From positions 34,781 through 98,780 of the forward strand of contig JADLEJ010000040.1 of NCBI GenBank assembly GCA_020846195.1: 64,000 nucleotides of DNA, in the 5' to 3' direction. The notes beneath the pieces were generated by a model that ran no database searches, was not told where the DNA came from, and saw only the letters and a program-made list of their open reading frames with translations. The DNA is from Nitrospira sp. GTDB lineage: Bacteria; Nitrospirota; Nitrospiria; Nitrospirales; Nitrospiraceae. A program made the translations under genes and the position numbers. Below, in pieces: positions 1 through 8,129 of the stretch (positions are counted from its first letter, which is position 1; each line of letters starts with the position of its first letter).

Positions 1-2856
1 GGTCAGCGCCGGGGTAGAAAGATTCGTGTGCGTCAGAAACAGACTCCAGGCGATGCCCGCCAGGGCGCCCGGCAAGGCCGTAATGATGATGAACGGATCG
101 AGCCACGATTGAAAATTGACGACAATCAGCAGATAAACCAGCGCAATGGCGACGACAAGACCAACGGCGAGTTCCTTGTAGGCCTCGCGCATCAATTCGG
201 CCTGGCCATGGATTTCGATCGCCGCGCTGCGGGGCAGCTCGCCTTCCATGCTCTTGGTGACTGCCTCGACATCCTCCAGCACGCCGCCCAGATCGCGCCC
301 GTCGGCGGACACATAGATATCGATGAGCGGCATGATGTCTTTATGCGTAATGACGCCGGGTGTCCCGACCGCGGACAGCGCGGTCACATTGCCGAGCAGG
401 TTCAGGCTTTTATCCGATACGCTCTGATCGTCTCGCGCGACAGGAACCGTCAACAGATCCTTGATGCTGGTGAGCTGCTGCTGAGGGGTATACACGTTGA
501 TCCGGTAAGACATGCCGGTCTTCCGGTCGAGCCAGTATTGCTGATCGATCTGCTGGCTGCCAGCCGTCGTCAAGAGCAGATTGCCAGCGACGTCTTTCTG
601 GGTCAGGTTCATCCCAAGCCCGAACATGCGGTTGGTTTCGGCAAGAAGAGTCGGCGTGCGCATGGTCTGCTGGATCACGACGTCGGTGGTCCCGGGGATC
701 TGGCGCAGCCGGCCGGCGAGGTTGCGTGCGAACTCATAATTGGCATGCCGCTCGGGCCCGTTGATTTGCACGTCGATGGGCGAAGGCGAACCGAAGTTGA
801 GAATCTTTGCGGTCAGGTCCGCCGGCTGGAAGGTGAATTCGGTGCCAGGGTAGCGTTCGCGCAAGCCCTTGCGGAGGACGCGCCGATAGTCCCACACCGG
901 CGACTTCTCATCCCTCAGAGAGATGGTCATGTCGCAATCCTGCGGCCCAATCGTCGGAGTGGGAATGAACGCCAGGTTATGCGCGCCGACCGGCAGCCCG
1001 CAATTGCTCACGATGCCTTCAATCTGGCCAGGAAGCAAGGCCTCGATGTCTCTCGAAACCAGCGAGGCGATGCGGCCCGTCGCCTCGATGCGCGTGCCGA
1101 GGGGCGCCCGCATATGCATCTGCAACGTCCCCGACTTGATCTCGGGAAAGAAGTCGCGCCCGTTGAAATACAAGAGGCTGAGCGAACTGACCGCAAGCAT
1201 CAGGGAGATGCCGACGACGCTCGCGCGATGCGCAACGGCCTGTTCGAGCCGCGCATTGTACCAATCGCGGAAGCGATCGAAGCCACGCTCAAACCCCTGT
1301 TGGAACCTGGCAAAGAAGCTCGGCGCCGCCGTTCTTTTCGGCGCCTCTCCTTCTATTGGGGCATGCGGCGCTTGATGCCCGGCCAGCATGTACTTCGCCA
1401 TGGTTGGCACCAGCGTGCGCGACAGGATGAAGGATGCCAGCATCGCAAAGATGATGGCCTCGGCCATCGGCATGAACAGCCAGCCGGAGACTCCGCTTAA
1501 CTTGAACAGCGGCAACCACACAATGGCAATCGCCAAGGTGGCCACGAATGTCGGGAGGAGAATCTGCTGGGAGGCATCCATAATGGCATCCTCCAGCGGC
1601 TTGTGCATAGCGAGGTGCGTGTCGATATTCTCGATCATCACTGTGGCGTCGTCGACGAGCACGCCCACCGCCAGCGCCAATCCGCCCAAGGTCATGACAT
1701 TGATGGACTGCCCGGCCCAATGCAGGCAGATGATGGAACTCAGGATGGAGAGCGGAATGGTGGTCGCCACAATGACGGTCGACTGCCAGGAGCCGAGCAG
1801 CAGAAGCACGATGAGGCCAACCAGAGCGGCGGCAATCACCATTTCGGAGACTACGTCCACAATCGATTCTCTGACGAAGATCGAGGCGTCATTCAACAGC
1901 TTGACCTTCACGCCCTCCGGCACAACCTTCTCGATGCGCGGAATCATCTCCTTGATCCCGTCCACGACGTCCAAGGTCGAGGCCTCGCTGCTCTTCATCA
2001 CAATAATGATGACGGACTGCTGGCCATCCACCAGCACGGAATTCGTTTGCACCCGGCCCGCAAGCCGTACATCGGCGACATCCCGCAGATGGATGAACGC
2101 GTTCCCTTCGCGCTTGATCGGAATGTTGTTGAAATCCTCGACCTTCAGGGGGGATGCATTCGTCAGCACAATCCAGTCGGTCGCTTTGACCTTCAGATCG
2201 CCCCCTGGCAGCACAAGGTTCTGACTCCCGAGAGCCACATGGACATCCGACGGAGTCAGATGACGGGCCAGCAATTTATGCTGATCGAGCGACACCATGA
2301 TCTGCATATCCTGCCCGCCGTAGGGATGCGGCAGAATAGCCCCGTCGATGGTAACCAGCAGGGGCCGGATGCGCATGATGCAGAGATTGTAGAGCTCCGC
2401 CATCGTGAGCGTCTCGGAGGTGACTTGCAACATGGCCACCGGCACCGACGATGGAGCGAGGCGCATGACCATGGGCGGGGAAATATCCGGCGGTAGCGCT
2501 TTGACCACTGTCTGCGAGATCGCCGCGATATCGGCTTCGGTCCCGCCTCGGTCGATGCCGTCCTGAAGATAAACGTTGATGATACTGCTGCCGTAATAGG
2601 AGTGACTGACGATGCGTTTGATGCCCTCGACGGTCGAGGTGAGGAAGCGCTCAAAGATATAGGTGATGCGCCCTTCGACATCCTGCGGCAGCAACCCGTC
2701 GTAGGCCCAGACCACGGAGGTGACGGGAATTAAGATATTCGGAAACACATCGGTCGGCATGTGCGCGGTTGTCTGAATTCCGAAGAGGACGATCAAGATC
2801 GCCAGAACGACGAAGGTGTAGGGCTTCCGCAGGGCAATATGGATGAGCTGCATCAT
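1..2856 (-). CDS. RND-family efflux transporter permease (AcrB/CzcA type), C-terminus cut by window edge
   Basis: Reading the minus strand from the ATG pair at 2851-2856 gives 952 codons with no stop before the window edge. The N-terminus (MMQLIHIALRKPYTFVVLAI) is a membrane helix followed by a periplasmic porter region. Around residues 400-430 there is the conserved RND helix with GVLVDDATVMIENI; this acidic pair belongs to the proton-relay helix of the family. RND pumps are inner-membrane antiporters that work with a periplasmic adaptor and an outer-membrane channel. Neither partner lies upstream, so they may lie beyond the left edge. The motif fits HAE1/CzcA-type pumps, but substrate (drug or metal) cannot be told. 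Long plus-strand open frames here are antisense shadows of this gene. Confidence 0.9.
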   Translation of the reverse strand, partial: MMQLIHIALRKPYTFVVLAILIVLFGIQTTAHMPTDVFPNILIPVTSVVWAYDGLLPQDVEGRITYIFERFLTSTVEGIKRIVSHSYYGSSIINVYLQDGIDRGGTEADIAAISQTVVKALPPDISPPMVMRLAPSSVPVAMLQVTSETLTMAELYNLCIMRIRPLLVTIDGAILPHPYGGQDMQIMVSLDQHKLLARHLTPSDVHVALGSQNLVLPGGDLKVKATDWIVLTNASPLKVEDFNNIPIKREGNAFIHLRDVADVRLAGRVQTNSVLVDGQQSVIIIVMKSSEASTLDVVDGIKEMIPRIEKVVPEGVKVKLLNDASIFVRESIVDVVSEMVIAAALVGLIVLLLLGSWQSTVIVATTIPLSILSSIICLHWAGQSINVMTLGGLALAVGVLVDDATVMIENIDTHLAMHKPLEDAIMDASQQILLPTFVATLAIAIVWLPLFKLSGVSGWLFMPMAEAIIFAMLASFILSRTLVPTMAKYMLAGHQAPHAPIEGEAPKRTAAPSFFARFQQGFERGFDRFRDWYNARLEQAVAHRASVVGISLMLAVSSLSLLYFNGRDFFPEIKSGTLQMHMRAPLGTRIEATGRIASLVSRDIEALLPGQIEGIVSNCGLPVGAHNLAFIPTPTIGPQDCDMTISLRDEKSPVWDYRRVLRKGLRERYPGTEFTFQPADLTAKILNFGSPSPIDVQINGPERHANYEFARNLAGRLRQIPGTTDVVIQQTMRTPTLLAETNRMFGLGMNLTQKDVAGNLLLTTAGSQQIDQQYWLDRKTGMSYRINVYTPQQQLTSIKDLLTVPVARDDQSVSDKSLNLLGNVTALSAVGTPGVITHKDIMPLIDIYVSADGRDLGGVLEDVEAVTKSMEGELPRSAAIEIHGQAELMREAYKELAVGLVVAIALVYLLIVVNFQSWLDPFIIITALPGALAGIAWSLFLTHTNLSTPALT

Positions 2857-3276
2857 ACGCAGCTATCTAAGATTGCAAGGTTTGCGCCCTTCTCCAACAA
2901 CATGATGTTCGCCCGATAGAACCTATTCGTACGCATGCTCAAATAGAGATGACCGGCCTGTCGATGCGTTCTTCATCGACCTGTTTTTCGTTTTCGCACT
3001 GAGTGCATCGTGCGATCTCGCTCAATTTCTTCAACCGTGGATCGAGACGCAGGCTCTGCATTGAAACACGATCATGAATAAATAGGCCGTCAGCACGCCC
3101 ATCTTCAATAGGCGAAGAGGCGCGCATCGCCATTGGTATCGATCTTGCTGAATTCATTCGCGCGACTCGCCATTGAGTGAACCGCCGGCACAAAGGGATC
3201 GACGATGCAGGACTCCAGGCTTCTCCAAATGATTCACCTCACACCCGCCCATGACAGGGCTAGAAAGTGGCACTCC
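2857..3276. other. Intergenic region between divergent RND permease and modA
   Basis: About 420 bp without a convincing gene. On the minus strand, 3105-3173 could encode a 22-residue peptide containing FSKIDTNGD, which resembles the start of an EF-hand loop and may be a gene remnant. The divergent promoters for the RND gene and modA must lie here, but no clear -35/-10 pair was seen. Confidence 0.4.
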
Positions 3277-4074
3277 ATGCTGAACATCCGAAGTGTGAGT
3301 CTGACTGTGGGCCTCGTGAGCGGACTGGCCGGCGTCTTTGGAACCAGCGGGCTCGCTCAGGCTGAGTCGCTGACGATTGGAGCCCCTCCGAGCATCAGGG
3401 CAGCCTTCACTGAAATTCTGCCGATATTCGAGCGAGAATACGGAGCATCGGTCAACGTGGTCTACGCTCCCTCGAAATCCCTGAGCCGTCAGATCGAGCA
3501 AGGCGCCCCGATTGACGTATTCCTTGCCGCAGGGATCGATGACGTGGCGCACCTCTACAAGAAGGGGCTGACGCTCAACGGCAAGCCCCGAATTTATGCG
3601 CAGACATCTCTCGCCCTCGTGATGTCGACGGACTCCCTGGCCACACTGGTCGCCTTTCACAATGCGCCCCCCAATCGCACCACCCGCATTGCCCTCGGAG
3701 ATCCCCGGATCTCCGCCTTGGGAGAGGTGACGGCTCGGGCGCTCTCTAGAGTCAATCCGGCTTATATGAATACGAGTCGCTCCAACATCCTCTATGCCCC
3801 CCATAGCGAAGACATCATCCAGCTCATCCACGCGGGCAAGGCCGATGTGGGACTCGTCTATCGCGTGGATGCCATCAACGGCGGGCAGGTGCGAATCAGC
3901 GATGAGACCCCTGCAGGGACCTATGTGCCCGTGAAATTCGGTCAGACGGTGGTCTGGACCTGCCGGGAGAGCGTTCGCGAAATCGCAACGGAGTTCTCCG
4001 ATTTCCTCATGACCCCCCGCATTCAAAAACTCCTGCTCAACTATGGCTTTGACGCCATGGAATCAAACGGCTAA
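3277..4074 (+). CDS. modA: Molybdate ABC transporter substrate-binding protein ModA
   Basis: A 265-residue periplasmic binding protein. The ATG at 3277 is chosen because it gives a typical signal peptide (MLNIRSVSLTVGLVSGLAGV, then GLAQAES as cleavage region); an in-frame ATG at 3205 would add 24 polar residues. The mature part has ModA hallmarks: a ligand-binding start (GAPPSIRAAFTEILPIFE), SRQIEQGAPIDVFLAAG, and the late segment ADVGLVYRVDA. ModA binds molybdate or tungstate and delivers it to ModBC. No modB or modC lies beside it, so it is an orphan here and must work with a transporter encoded elsewhere or have another anion ligand. A strong hairpin follows at 4120-4152. Confidence 0.88.
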   Translation: MLNIRSVSLTVGLVSGLAGVFGTSGLAQAESLTIGAPPSIRAAFTEILPIFEREYGASVNVVYAPSKSLSRQIEQGAPIDVFLAAGIDDVAHLYKKGLTLNGKPRIYAQTSLALVMSTDSLATLVAFHNAPPNRTTRIALGDPRISALGEVTARALSRVNPAYMNTSRSNILYAPHSEDIIQLIHAGKADVGLVYRVDAINGGQVRISDETPAGTYVPVKFGQTVVWTCRESVREIATEFSDFLMTPRIQKLLLNYGFDAMESNG

Positions 4075-4119
4075 CCCAGCGATTCACCTAGACGGTCCCA
4101 ATAGATCTACCTCGGCGAT

Positions 4120-4152
4120 AGGGCGCCGACTCTGATAGAGAGTCGGCGCCCT
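4120..4152 (+). terminator. Hairpin terminator downstream of modA
   Basis: Perfect 14-bp inverted repeat (AGGGCGCCGACTCT pairing with AGAGTCGGCGCCCT) with a 5-nt GATAG loop, 45 bp after the modA stop codon. It lacks a real T tract (TTCGTCC follows), so it may be a weak or factor-assisted terminator, or a transcript-stabilising hairpin. Confidence 0.7.
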
Positions 4153-4259
4153 TCGTCCATGCTCGCCATCAGCCCCACCAATCCTGCCGCACAGTGCGAT
4201 CCGTGCGGATCCGCTCGAATTTATCGGCATACACGATCAATAAGGCTGAAAATCAGCGT

Positions 4260-4288
4260 TTTCTGTTAGGCACCAGCCTTGCTATACC
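4260..4288 (+). promoter_or_regulatory. Possible extended -10 promoter of the 33-residue peptide gene
   Basis: TTGCTATACC at about 4279-4288 resembles an extended -10 element, with a poor -35 (TTTCTG) 17 bp upstream. It lies about 40 bp before the ATG at 4329. Weak support. Confidence 0.3.
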
Positions 4289-4328
4289 TACATCGCAGAT
4301 GACGATTTTTTCACGGAGGAGGCTGGCG

Positions 4329-4430
4329 ATGAAAGACATGGTAAAGTCGTTCGGTGATCGGGAATTGGCCTGGGTGATGCTGGCGGTTTCTGGAATCCTG
4401 ATGTGGAGCACTTGGGGGCTGATTTCGTAA
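4329..4430 (+). CDS. 33-residue single-pass membrane peptide
   Basis: The ATG at 4329 is preceded by a very good ribosome-binding site (ACGGAGGA, about 8 nt upstream). The product starts MKDMVKSFGDRELAWVMLAV and ends in a hydrophobic, tryptophan-rich stretch (GILMWSTWGLIS), so it is probably a single transmembrane helix with a short charged cytoplasmic N-terminus. An in-frame start at 4194 exists but lacks a ribosome-binding site and would add an unlikely polar stretch. No function is recognised. It stands alone between the modA hairpin and a 514-bp non-coding region, followed by a CBS protein gene on the same strand. Confidence 0.6.
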   Translation: MKDMVKSFGDRELAWVMLAVSGILMWSTWGLIS

Positions 4431-4944
4431 TCGTTTGAGCGGCGGCCTCGTCCTGCATCCCCTGCTCGACGATCCCTCCAGCAATAGCCCATCGCCTCTG
4501 CCTTGATCGTGCGACTGAACGCATCGTCTACAGCATAGGCTCCTCGATACCTTCCACTCTTTCCAACTCGCCACTCGATTCAAGAACGATCCTCCTCCAG
4601 CCAATTGGTCGAGGATTGACGCAACTCATCGACACACTCACTCATCGCAACCAACCGACGTGCTGAATCGCTCAATCCGCACCGTGCGATTACGTATTTC
4701 CTCTACTACCACAGACCTCTACACGGCGACTGATCCCTCCCCCACCTTGCAATTGTGCTCATCTGGCGCGGGACAGAACCTCCAAGCCGACAGCCTCCCT
4801 GATCTAGCCAGAATGGAACAGAAAATGCTTCACTCAACAGTAAGAGACGCGATCATGGGCCAAGCCATAAATCTACCCACGAAAGCCGGCCTAAGAAAAC
4901 AATCCACCCTCCACCACACATGGTGGCACTGAAAGGAGAACGCG
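4431..4944. other. Intergenic region before the CBS protein gene
   Basis: About 510 bp. The only open frame of note (4660-4932, plus) has no ribosome-binding site and a composition unlike a protein. A small hairpin (CCACCA-CACA-TGGTGG) sits just before the ribosome-binding site of the CBS gene. Nothing else recognised. Confidence 0.4.
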
Positions 4945-5397
4945 ATGCTGAAAGATAAACGCGTAGTGAAATCGTCATTGCCGGGAGTTCCCGCAGGAGG
5001 GCTGCGCACGGTGGGGCAAATCAGAGGCACGAACGACATGGTCTTCTATGTCGGCCAAAATGGAATGACCGTGGCGCTGGAACTGCTCGCGACTCATACA
5101 CCCGGCGCACCAGTGGTGGATGCTCACAATACATTGGTCGGCTTCATCAGCGAATTCGACATCCTCCGCGCGCTGGAAGCCCGCAAGGATCTCTCGGAGC
5201 TAGCCGCCGAAGACATTATGGCTCGCGATCGAATCACCGTGACCGCCGAGACCACGCTCGAAGCGGCGGTGAAATTGATGGAGGAGAACCGCCTGCTCAA
5301 TCTGCCTGTCGTGCAAGATGGGACTGTGGCCTACTCCATCACCCGGCACGATCTCTTGCGCGCCTGGATTGGCCTTGGCACGACGGGAGAAGATTAA
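4945..5397 (+). CDS. CBS-domain protein
   Basis: A 150-residue soluble protein made almost wholly of a CBS-domain pair (about residues 28-85 and 90-145). The recognisable parts are APVVDAHNTLVGFISEFDIL in the first unit and a DIMARDRITVTAETTLEAA to LLNLPVVQDG segment in the second. CBS pairs bind adenosine nucleotides or SAM and act as regulatory modules; stand-alone forms often tune other proteins. The start has a clear AAAGGAG site 9-10 nt upstream. It heads a short plus-strand run with a small unknown protein, a zinc-ribbon protein and a response regulator, which suggests signalling or stress adaptation. The partner is not evident. Confidence 0.85.
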   Translation: MLKDKRVVKSSLPGVPAGGLRTVGQIRGTNDMVFYVGQNGMTVALELLATHTPGAPVVDAHNTLVGFISEFDILRALEARKDLSELAAEDIMARDRITVTAETTLEAAVKLMEENRLLNLPVVQDGTVAYSITRHDLLRAWIGLGTTGED

Positions 5398-5571
5398 TGA
5401 GCGGCATCTTGCGCCACGCAAATTGCCAAAAGCGAAAGCCTCTGCCATCCAGATCGTCGGAGGGCAATCGCAGCCGGCTACTGCGTATCGTGTTTCGAGA
5501 ACATTCGGCAGGACTGATTGTGCTCCCTTGATTACTCATTATTGGCCTGCACACTCCACGGAGGATCCTCC

Positions 5572-5823
5572 ATGCAGAAACAGGACATCGACATCGCTTC
5601 AGCCGCCATTGAAAGTAAAGTCCGCGAGTTAGTCGCACAGGAACGAATACTCACATTCACCACTCTCACCGGCACGCTCCCAGGTTGCCGCTGGATCAGT
5701 CTCATTAGAGCCTTAAACAGCCTGGAGAAACAACGCGTGATCAGATTGACGCCCATTCCCGGGGACTACCAAATCTGCGCTGCGGCGGAGACGGCGCCAG
5801 CACCGAGAGCAGACATAAGCTGA
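5572..5823 (+). CDS. Small conserved-looking protein of unknown function (83 residues)
   Basis: The start at 5572 is chosen because GGAGGATCCTCC lies immediately upstream; an in-frame upstream start at 5518 has no such site. The product begins MQKQDIDIASAAIESKVREL and continues with helical, amphipathic sequence and a likely beta segment near IRLTPIPGDYQI. The pattern (helix, helix with W and R residues, then a short strand pair) is compatible with a small winged-helix fold, but this is only an impression. The stop codon is separated by 2 nt from the ATG of the zinc-ribbon gene, so the two are probably co-translated. Confidence 0.6.
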   Translation: MQKQDIDIASAAIESKVRELVAQERILTFTTLTGTLPGCRWISLIRALNSLEKQRVIRLTPIPGDYQICAAAETAPAPRADIS

Positions 5824-5825
5824 CG

Positions 5826-6140
5826 ATGACGACCTGTCCACGATGCGGCGGACTGCTGGTGCGCGAACGGCTCTTTGAGGCGAGCGGAATACGCGCCACC
5901 GAACGGGTCGACTGCCAGCGCTGCCTCAACTGTGGCGCGGTTGAAGACGCCATTATTTTGGCCAATCGCCATGCGGCGCGCATTTCCATTCGAATGGGAA
6001 AACCGCGAGGCCCGCGGAGCCATTACTCATCGCCCTGCGCGCCGGAGGCACTTCCGACTCAAACCTCGCCTTCTCGAACCTCGGCCCAACCTCTCCAGGA
6101 GGTGTCAGATGAAACGACTTCGCATTCTTCTCTGCAATGA
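5826..6140 (+). CDS. Small zinc-ribbon protein
   Basis: The N-terminal half carries two cysteine pairs, TCPRCGG at residues 3-9 and CQRCLNCG near 30-37, spaced as in a zinc ribbon. The C-terminal half is low-complexity and rich in Ser, Pro and Thr. The start is 2 nt after the preceding stop codon. The last 32 bp overlap the start of the response-regulator gene in another frame, so the true protein may be shorter or translationally coupled to the regulator. Function unknown; such ribbons occur in small RNA- or protein-binding factors. Confidence 0.6.
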   Translation: MTTCPRCGGLLVRERLFEASGIRATERVDCQRCLNCGAVEDAIILANRHAARISIRMGKPRGPRSHYSSPCAPEALPTQTSPSRTSAQPLQEVSDETTSHSSLQ

Positions 6141-6528
6141 TGACGCGCAGATGCTGCCGATGTTCCAATCGGTTCTGGAATCCGAATACGCCGTCATCGG
6201 CACCGCAGAAGACGGCCAGGCCCTCATCGCAGCCGCGCAAGCCCTGCGACCGGATCTTGTGCTGACGGATATCCAGATGCCGAAGATGGATGGAATCGAA
6301 GCAGTACGAGAGCTCCGTAAAACCAGACCCGACTGTCTCGTGGTCTTTTACGCCTCCCGCACCGATCCTGAAGTGATGGCCGCCGCATTTTCGGCAGGCG
6401 CGGTCGGATACCTGGTCAAAGATTCATTGCCATCAATGCTTTCCGGCCTTCGCACCGTGCTTCAGCACGTACGGAGTCGCGACGGCGCCTTCGCTATCGG
6501 ACCAGGCGCTCAGCCCATGGTGCAATGA
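6109..6528 (+). CDS. Single-domain response regulator
   Basis: A 139-residue receiver domain. It begins MKRLRILLCNDDAQMLPMFQ (acidic pocket DD), has the phospho-acceptor aspartate in LVLTDIQMPKMDGIEAV, a Ser in YASRTDPEV at the switch position, and the lysine in GYLVKDSLP. There is no output domain, so it would act by protein-protein contact or be part of a phosphorelay. The ATG at 6109 has a textbook AGGAGGT site 7 nt upstream. No histidine kinase is present in the window. It overlaps the zinc-ribbon gene end by 32 bp. Confidence 0.85.
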   Translation: MKRLRILLCNDDAQMLPMFQSVLESEYAVIGTAEDGQALIAAAQALRPDLVLTDIQMPKMDGIEAVRELRKTRPDCLVVFYASRTDPEVMAAAFSAGAVGYLVKDSLPSMLSGLRTVLQHVRSRDGAFAIGPGAQPMVQ

Positions 6529-6638
6529 CCAGAGATCACAGGCTCGCTGCGTAAAACAGCTTGCCTCCCTCTAGTGGGACATTAAGGATTCTGTCGAGTC
6601 CAGAACGAAGTCGGCAGCCAATACCAGCCGCATCCCAT

Positions 6639-6762
6639 CAGACTGCTCAAACAGGTCATCCAACAAGGCCGCACGCGAGCCACAACCAGAGGCGTCCCCC
6701 CTGGGTACGTTGAGGATTGTGACGAGCGGAGAACGACGTTGGGGACCTGTTTCAGCAATCTG
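6639..6762. repeat. Palindromic intergenic element R1
   Basis: Ends CAGACTGCTCAAACAGGTC and GACCTGTTTCAGCAATCTG form near-perfect terminal inverted repeats. The centre holds the family core GGCGTCCCCCCTGGGTACG, with a CACAA/TTGTG inner pair. It ends 1 nt before the stop codon of the Memo-like gene. One of seven related copies in this window (R1-R7). Confidence 0.85.
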
Positions 6763-6763
6763 A

Positions 6764-8005
6764 CTAGAAGAAGGCCATGCTGGCGTAGGTGACGGTCGAG
6801 TTGTACTGATCGGTGATACCGCGGTCGTAGCGGAGCACTTCGCCCTTTTCGGCCTCGATCAACCGCAACAGCGAAAAGATCGGAGCGAAGCCGGAGATCC
6901 GGCGCTGATCCTGTTCTTTGATGATGTAGTTGGCAAACTCGTCGGCTTTCAGCTCTTCCACCGGCTTCAACATTTCAAGATCGTGCTGCATGGACCGGTG
7001 GAATGAAAAATCGGTCGGCGGCTCCTTGTCGCCGTAGCGCATGCCGAGATGGGCCAGCTCGCCAGCCGCAATCACACAGTAGCTGCGCCCGTCCGCTTTG
7101 AGAATTTCCATCAGCCCATCCAAAAACGCCACCACCTGTTGCAAGACCGCCGGCTCCGACACGCTCAACGCCGAGAACGAGCACAGGACCGGCACAATGG
7201 TGAACGGCTTCTTTCTGCCAACGATGTCTTGCAAGAACGGCAGCTGAAACTCGATGGCATGCTCAGCCTGATGGCAGAGATCTTCTTCGAACGCGACAGG
7301 AAACCGCGCGCGGATCGCGTTCAGCAATGGCCGATCGGCCTTCACCACACCCATCGGCGTTTCAAAATCCTTGTCGGTCACGGCAAAGAGATTATCGAGC
7401 CCGGCATAGGCGGTGCCGAGGACGATATAGACATCCGGCTGCGTCGCTTCTTGCAGTTGCTTGTACGCCCAGGCGTAAATCGGGCCGGCCTGCTTCAGGT
7501 CATAGGTCGGCGCGACTAATCCCTTGATCGGCTTCCCGGCATTCTCTGAAGGCTTGAAATCAGGGCCTTCTTTCGACGTGAAAAATCCGTCGATCTGCTT
7601 CTTCAGCTTGGCGCCATCGGCCTCGTAGGCGCGGCCGGCAAACGCCGCCGGACGCAGCGGGCTCTCGCGATACTGGGCGCGCTGTTCTCGTCGAGCCTCT
7701 TCCGCCCGCTCCCCTTCCAAAAACAACTTCCGGTCGAGGTCGGCGACCAATTCATCCACCTTGTCCGGCATCAGAAATTCGCCGAACCGCTTCAGGTAGA
7801 GGGCGCCTACCTGCTGCAACGAATGCTCCCCGTCGAAATGCTGAATGATGAAAAAGTAGTTGAGCGGCAGCACCAGCCGCTCTTTGCTCAAACCCGTCGG
7901 GTCCCACAATACGATGTACTGTTCCTCCCCTTCTTTAATCGGGGAGAACTGGAGATTCCGCAATGCGGGGTAGTGCTTGGGATCTTTGACAGTAGTAGTG
8001 GTCAT
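6764..8005 (-). CDS. amrB: Memo-family (AmmeMemoRadiSam system B) protein with degenerate metal site
   Basis: A 413-residue protein. Residues 1 to about 115 form an extra N-terminal domain reminiscent of PqqD/winged-helix modules (VLPLNYFFIIQHFDGEHSLQ). From about 115 on it matches the Memo fold: HQAEHAIEFQLPFLQ and ELAHLG are kept. The family motif PHAGYxYSG is replaced by PTYDLKQAG, the second histidine in LGPxH reads LGTAY, and the late CG motif reads SG. So three of the usual metal or active-site residues appear lost, and catalysis is doubtful. The start at 8005 has AAGGAG upstream; an earlier start would add 17 residues. It is the last gene of an eight-gene minus-strand cluster with a MutL-family protein and DUF6754. 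No AMMECR1 or radical-SAM partner is present. Confidence 0.8.
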   Translation of the reverse strand: MTTTTVKDPKHYPALRNLQFSPIKEGEEQYIVLWDPTGLSKERLVLPLNYFFIIQHFDGEHSLQQVGALYLKRFGEFLMPDKVDELVADLDRKLFLEGERAEEARREQRAQYRESPLRPAAFAGRAYEADGAKLKKQIDGFFTSKEGPDFKPSENAGKPIKGLVAPTYDLKQAGPIYAWAYKQLQEATQPDVYIVLGTAYAGLDNLFAVTDKDFETPMGVVKADRPLLNAIRARFPVAFEEDLCHQAEHAIEFQLPFLQDIVGRKKPFTIVPVLCSFSALSVSEPAVLQQVVAFLDGLMEILKADGRSYCVIAAGELAHLGMRYGDKEPPTDFSFHRSMQHDLEMLKPVEELKADEFANYIIKEQDQRRISGFAPIFSLLRLIEAEKGEVLRYDRGITDQYNSTVTYASMAFF

Positions 8006-8129
8006 GGTGCTCCTTGGTCGAGCGCCATTGTAAAGGAGGGAAAGAAGAAGCTGCAACCGGGGAAGACCTGCTCAGGTTAAGACAAGGCCGCCCCCTGAAC
8101 CGTAGATCTGGTTTGGCGCACACCTCAAA

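Noticed and set aside
28..2496. Long plus-strand open frames (up to 490 codons) opposite the RND permease
   Set aside because: They have His/Arg/Asp-rich shadow composition and no family match, while the minus strand encodes a clear RND protein in this interval.
3105..3173. 22-codon minus-strand peptide with FSKIDTNGD (EF-hand-like)
   Set aside because: Too short and lacking the rest of an EF-hand; could be chance. Kept only as a note in the intergenic entry.
4660..4932. 90-codon plus-strand frame upstream of the CBS gene
   Set aside because: No ribosome-binding site, no conserved segment, composition unlike neighbouring proteins.
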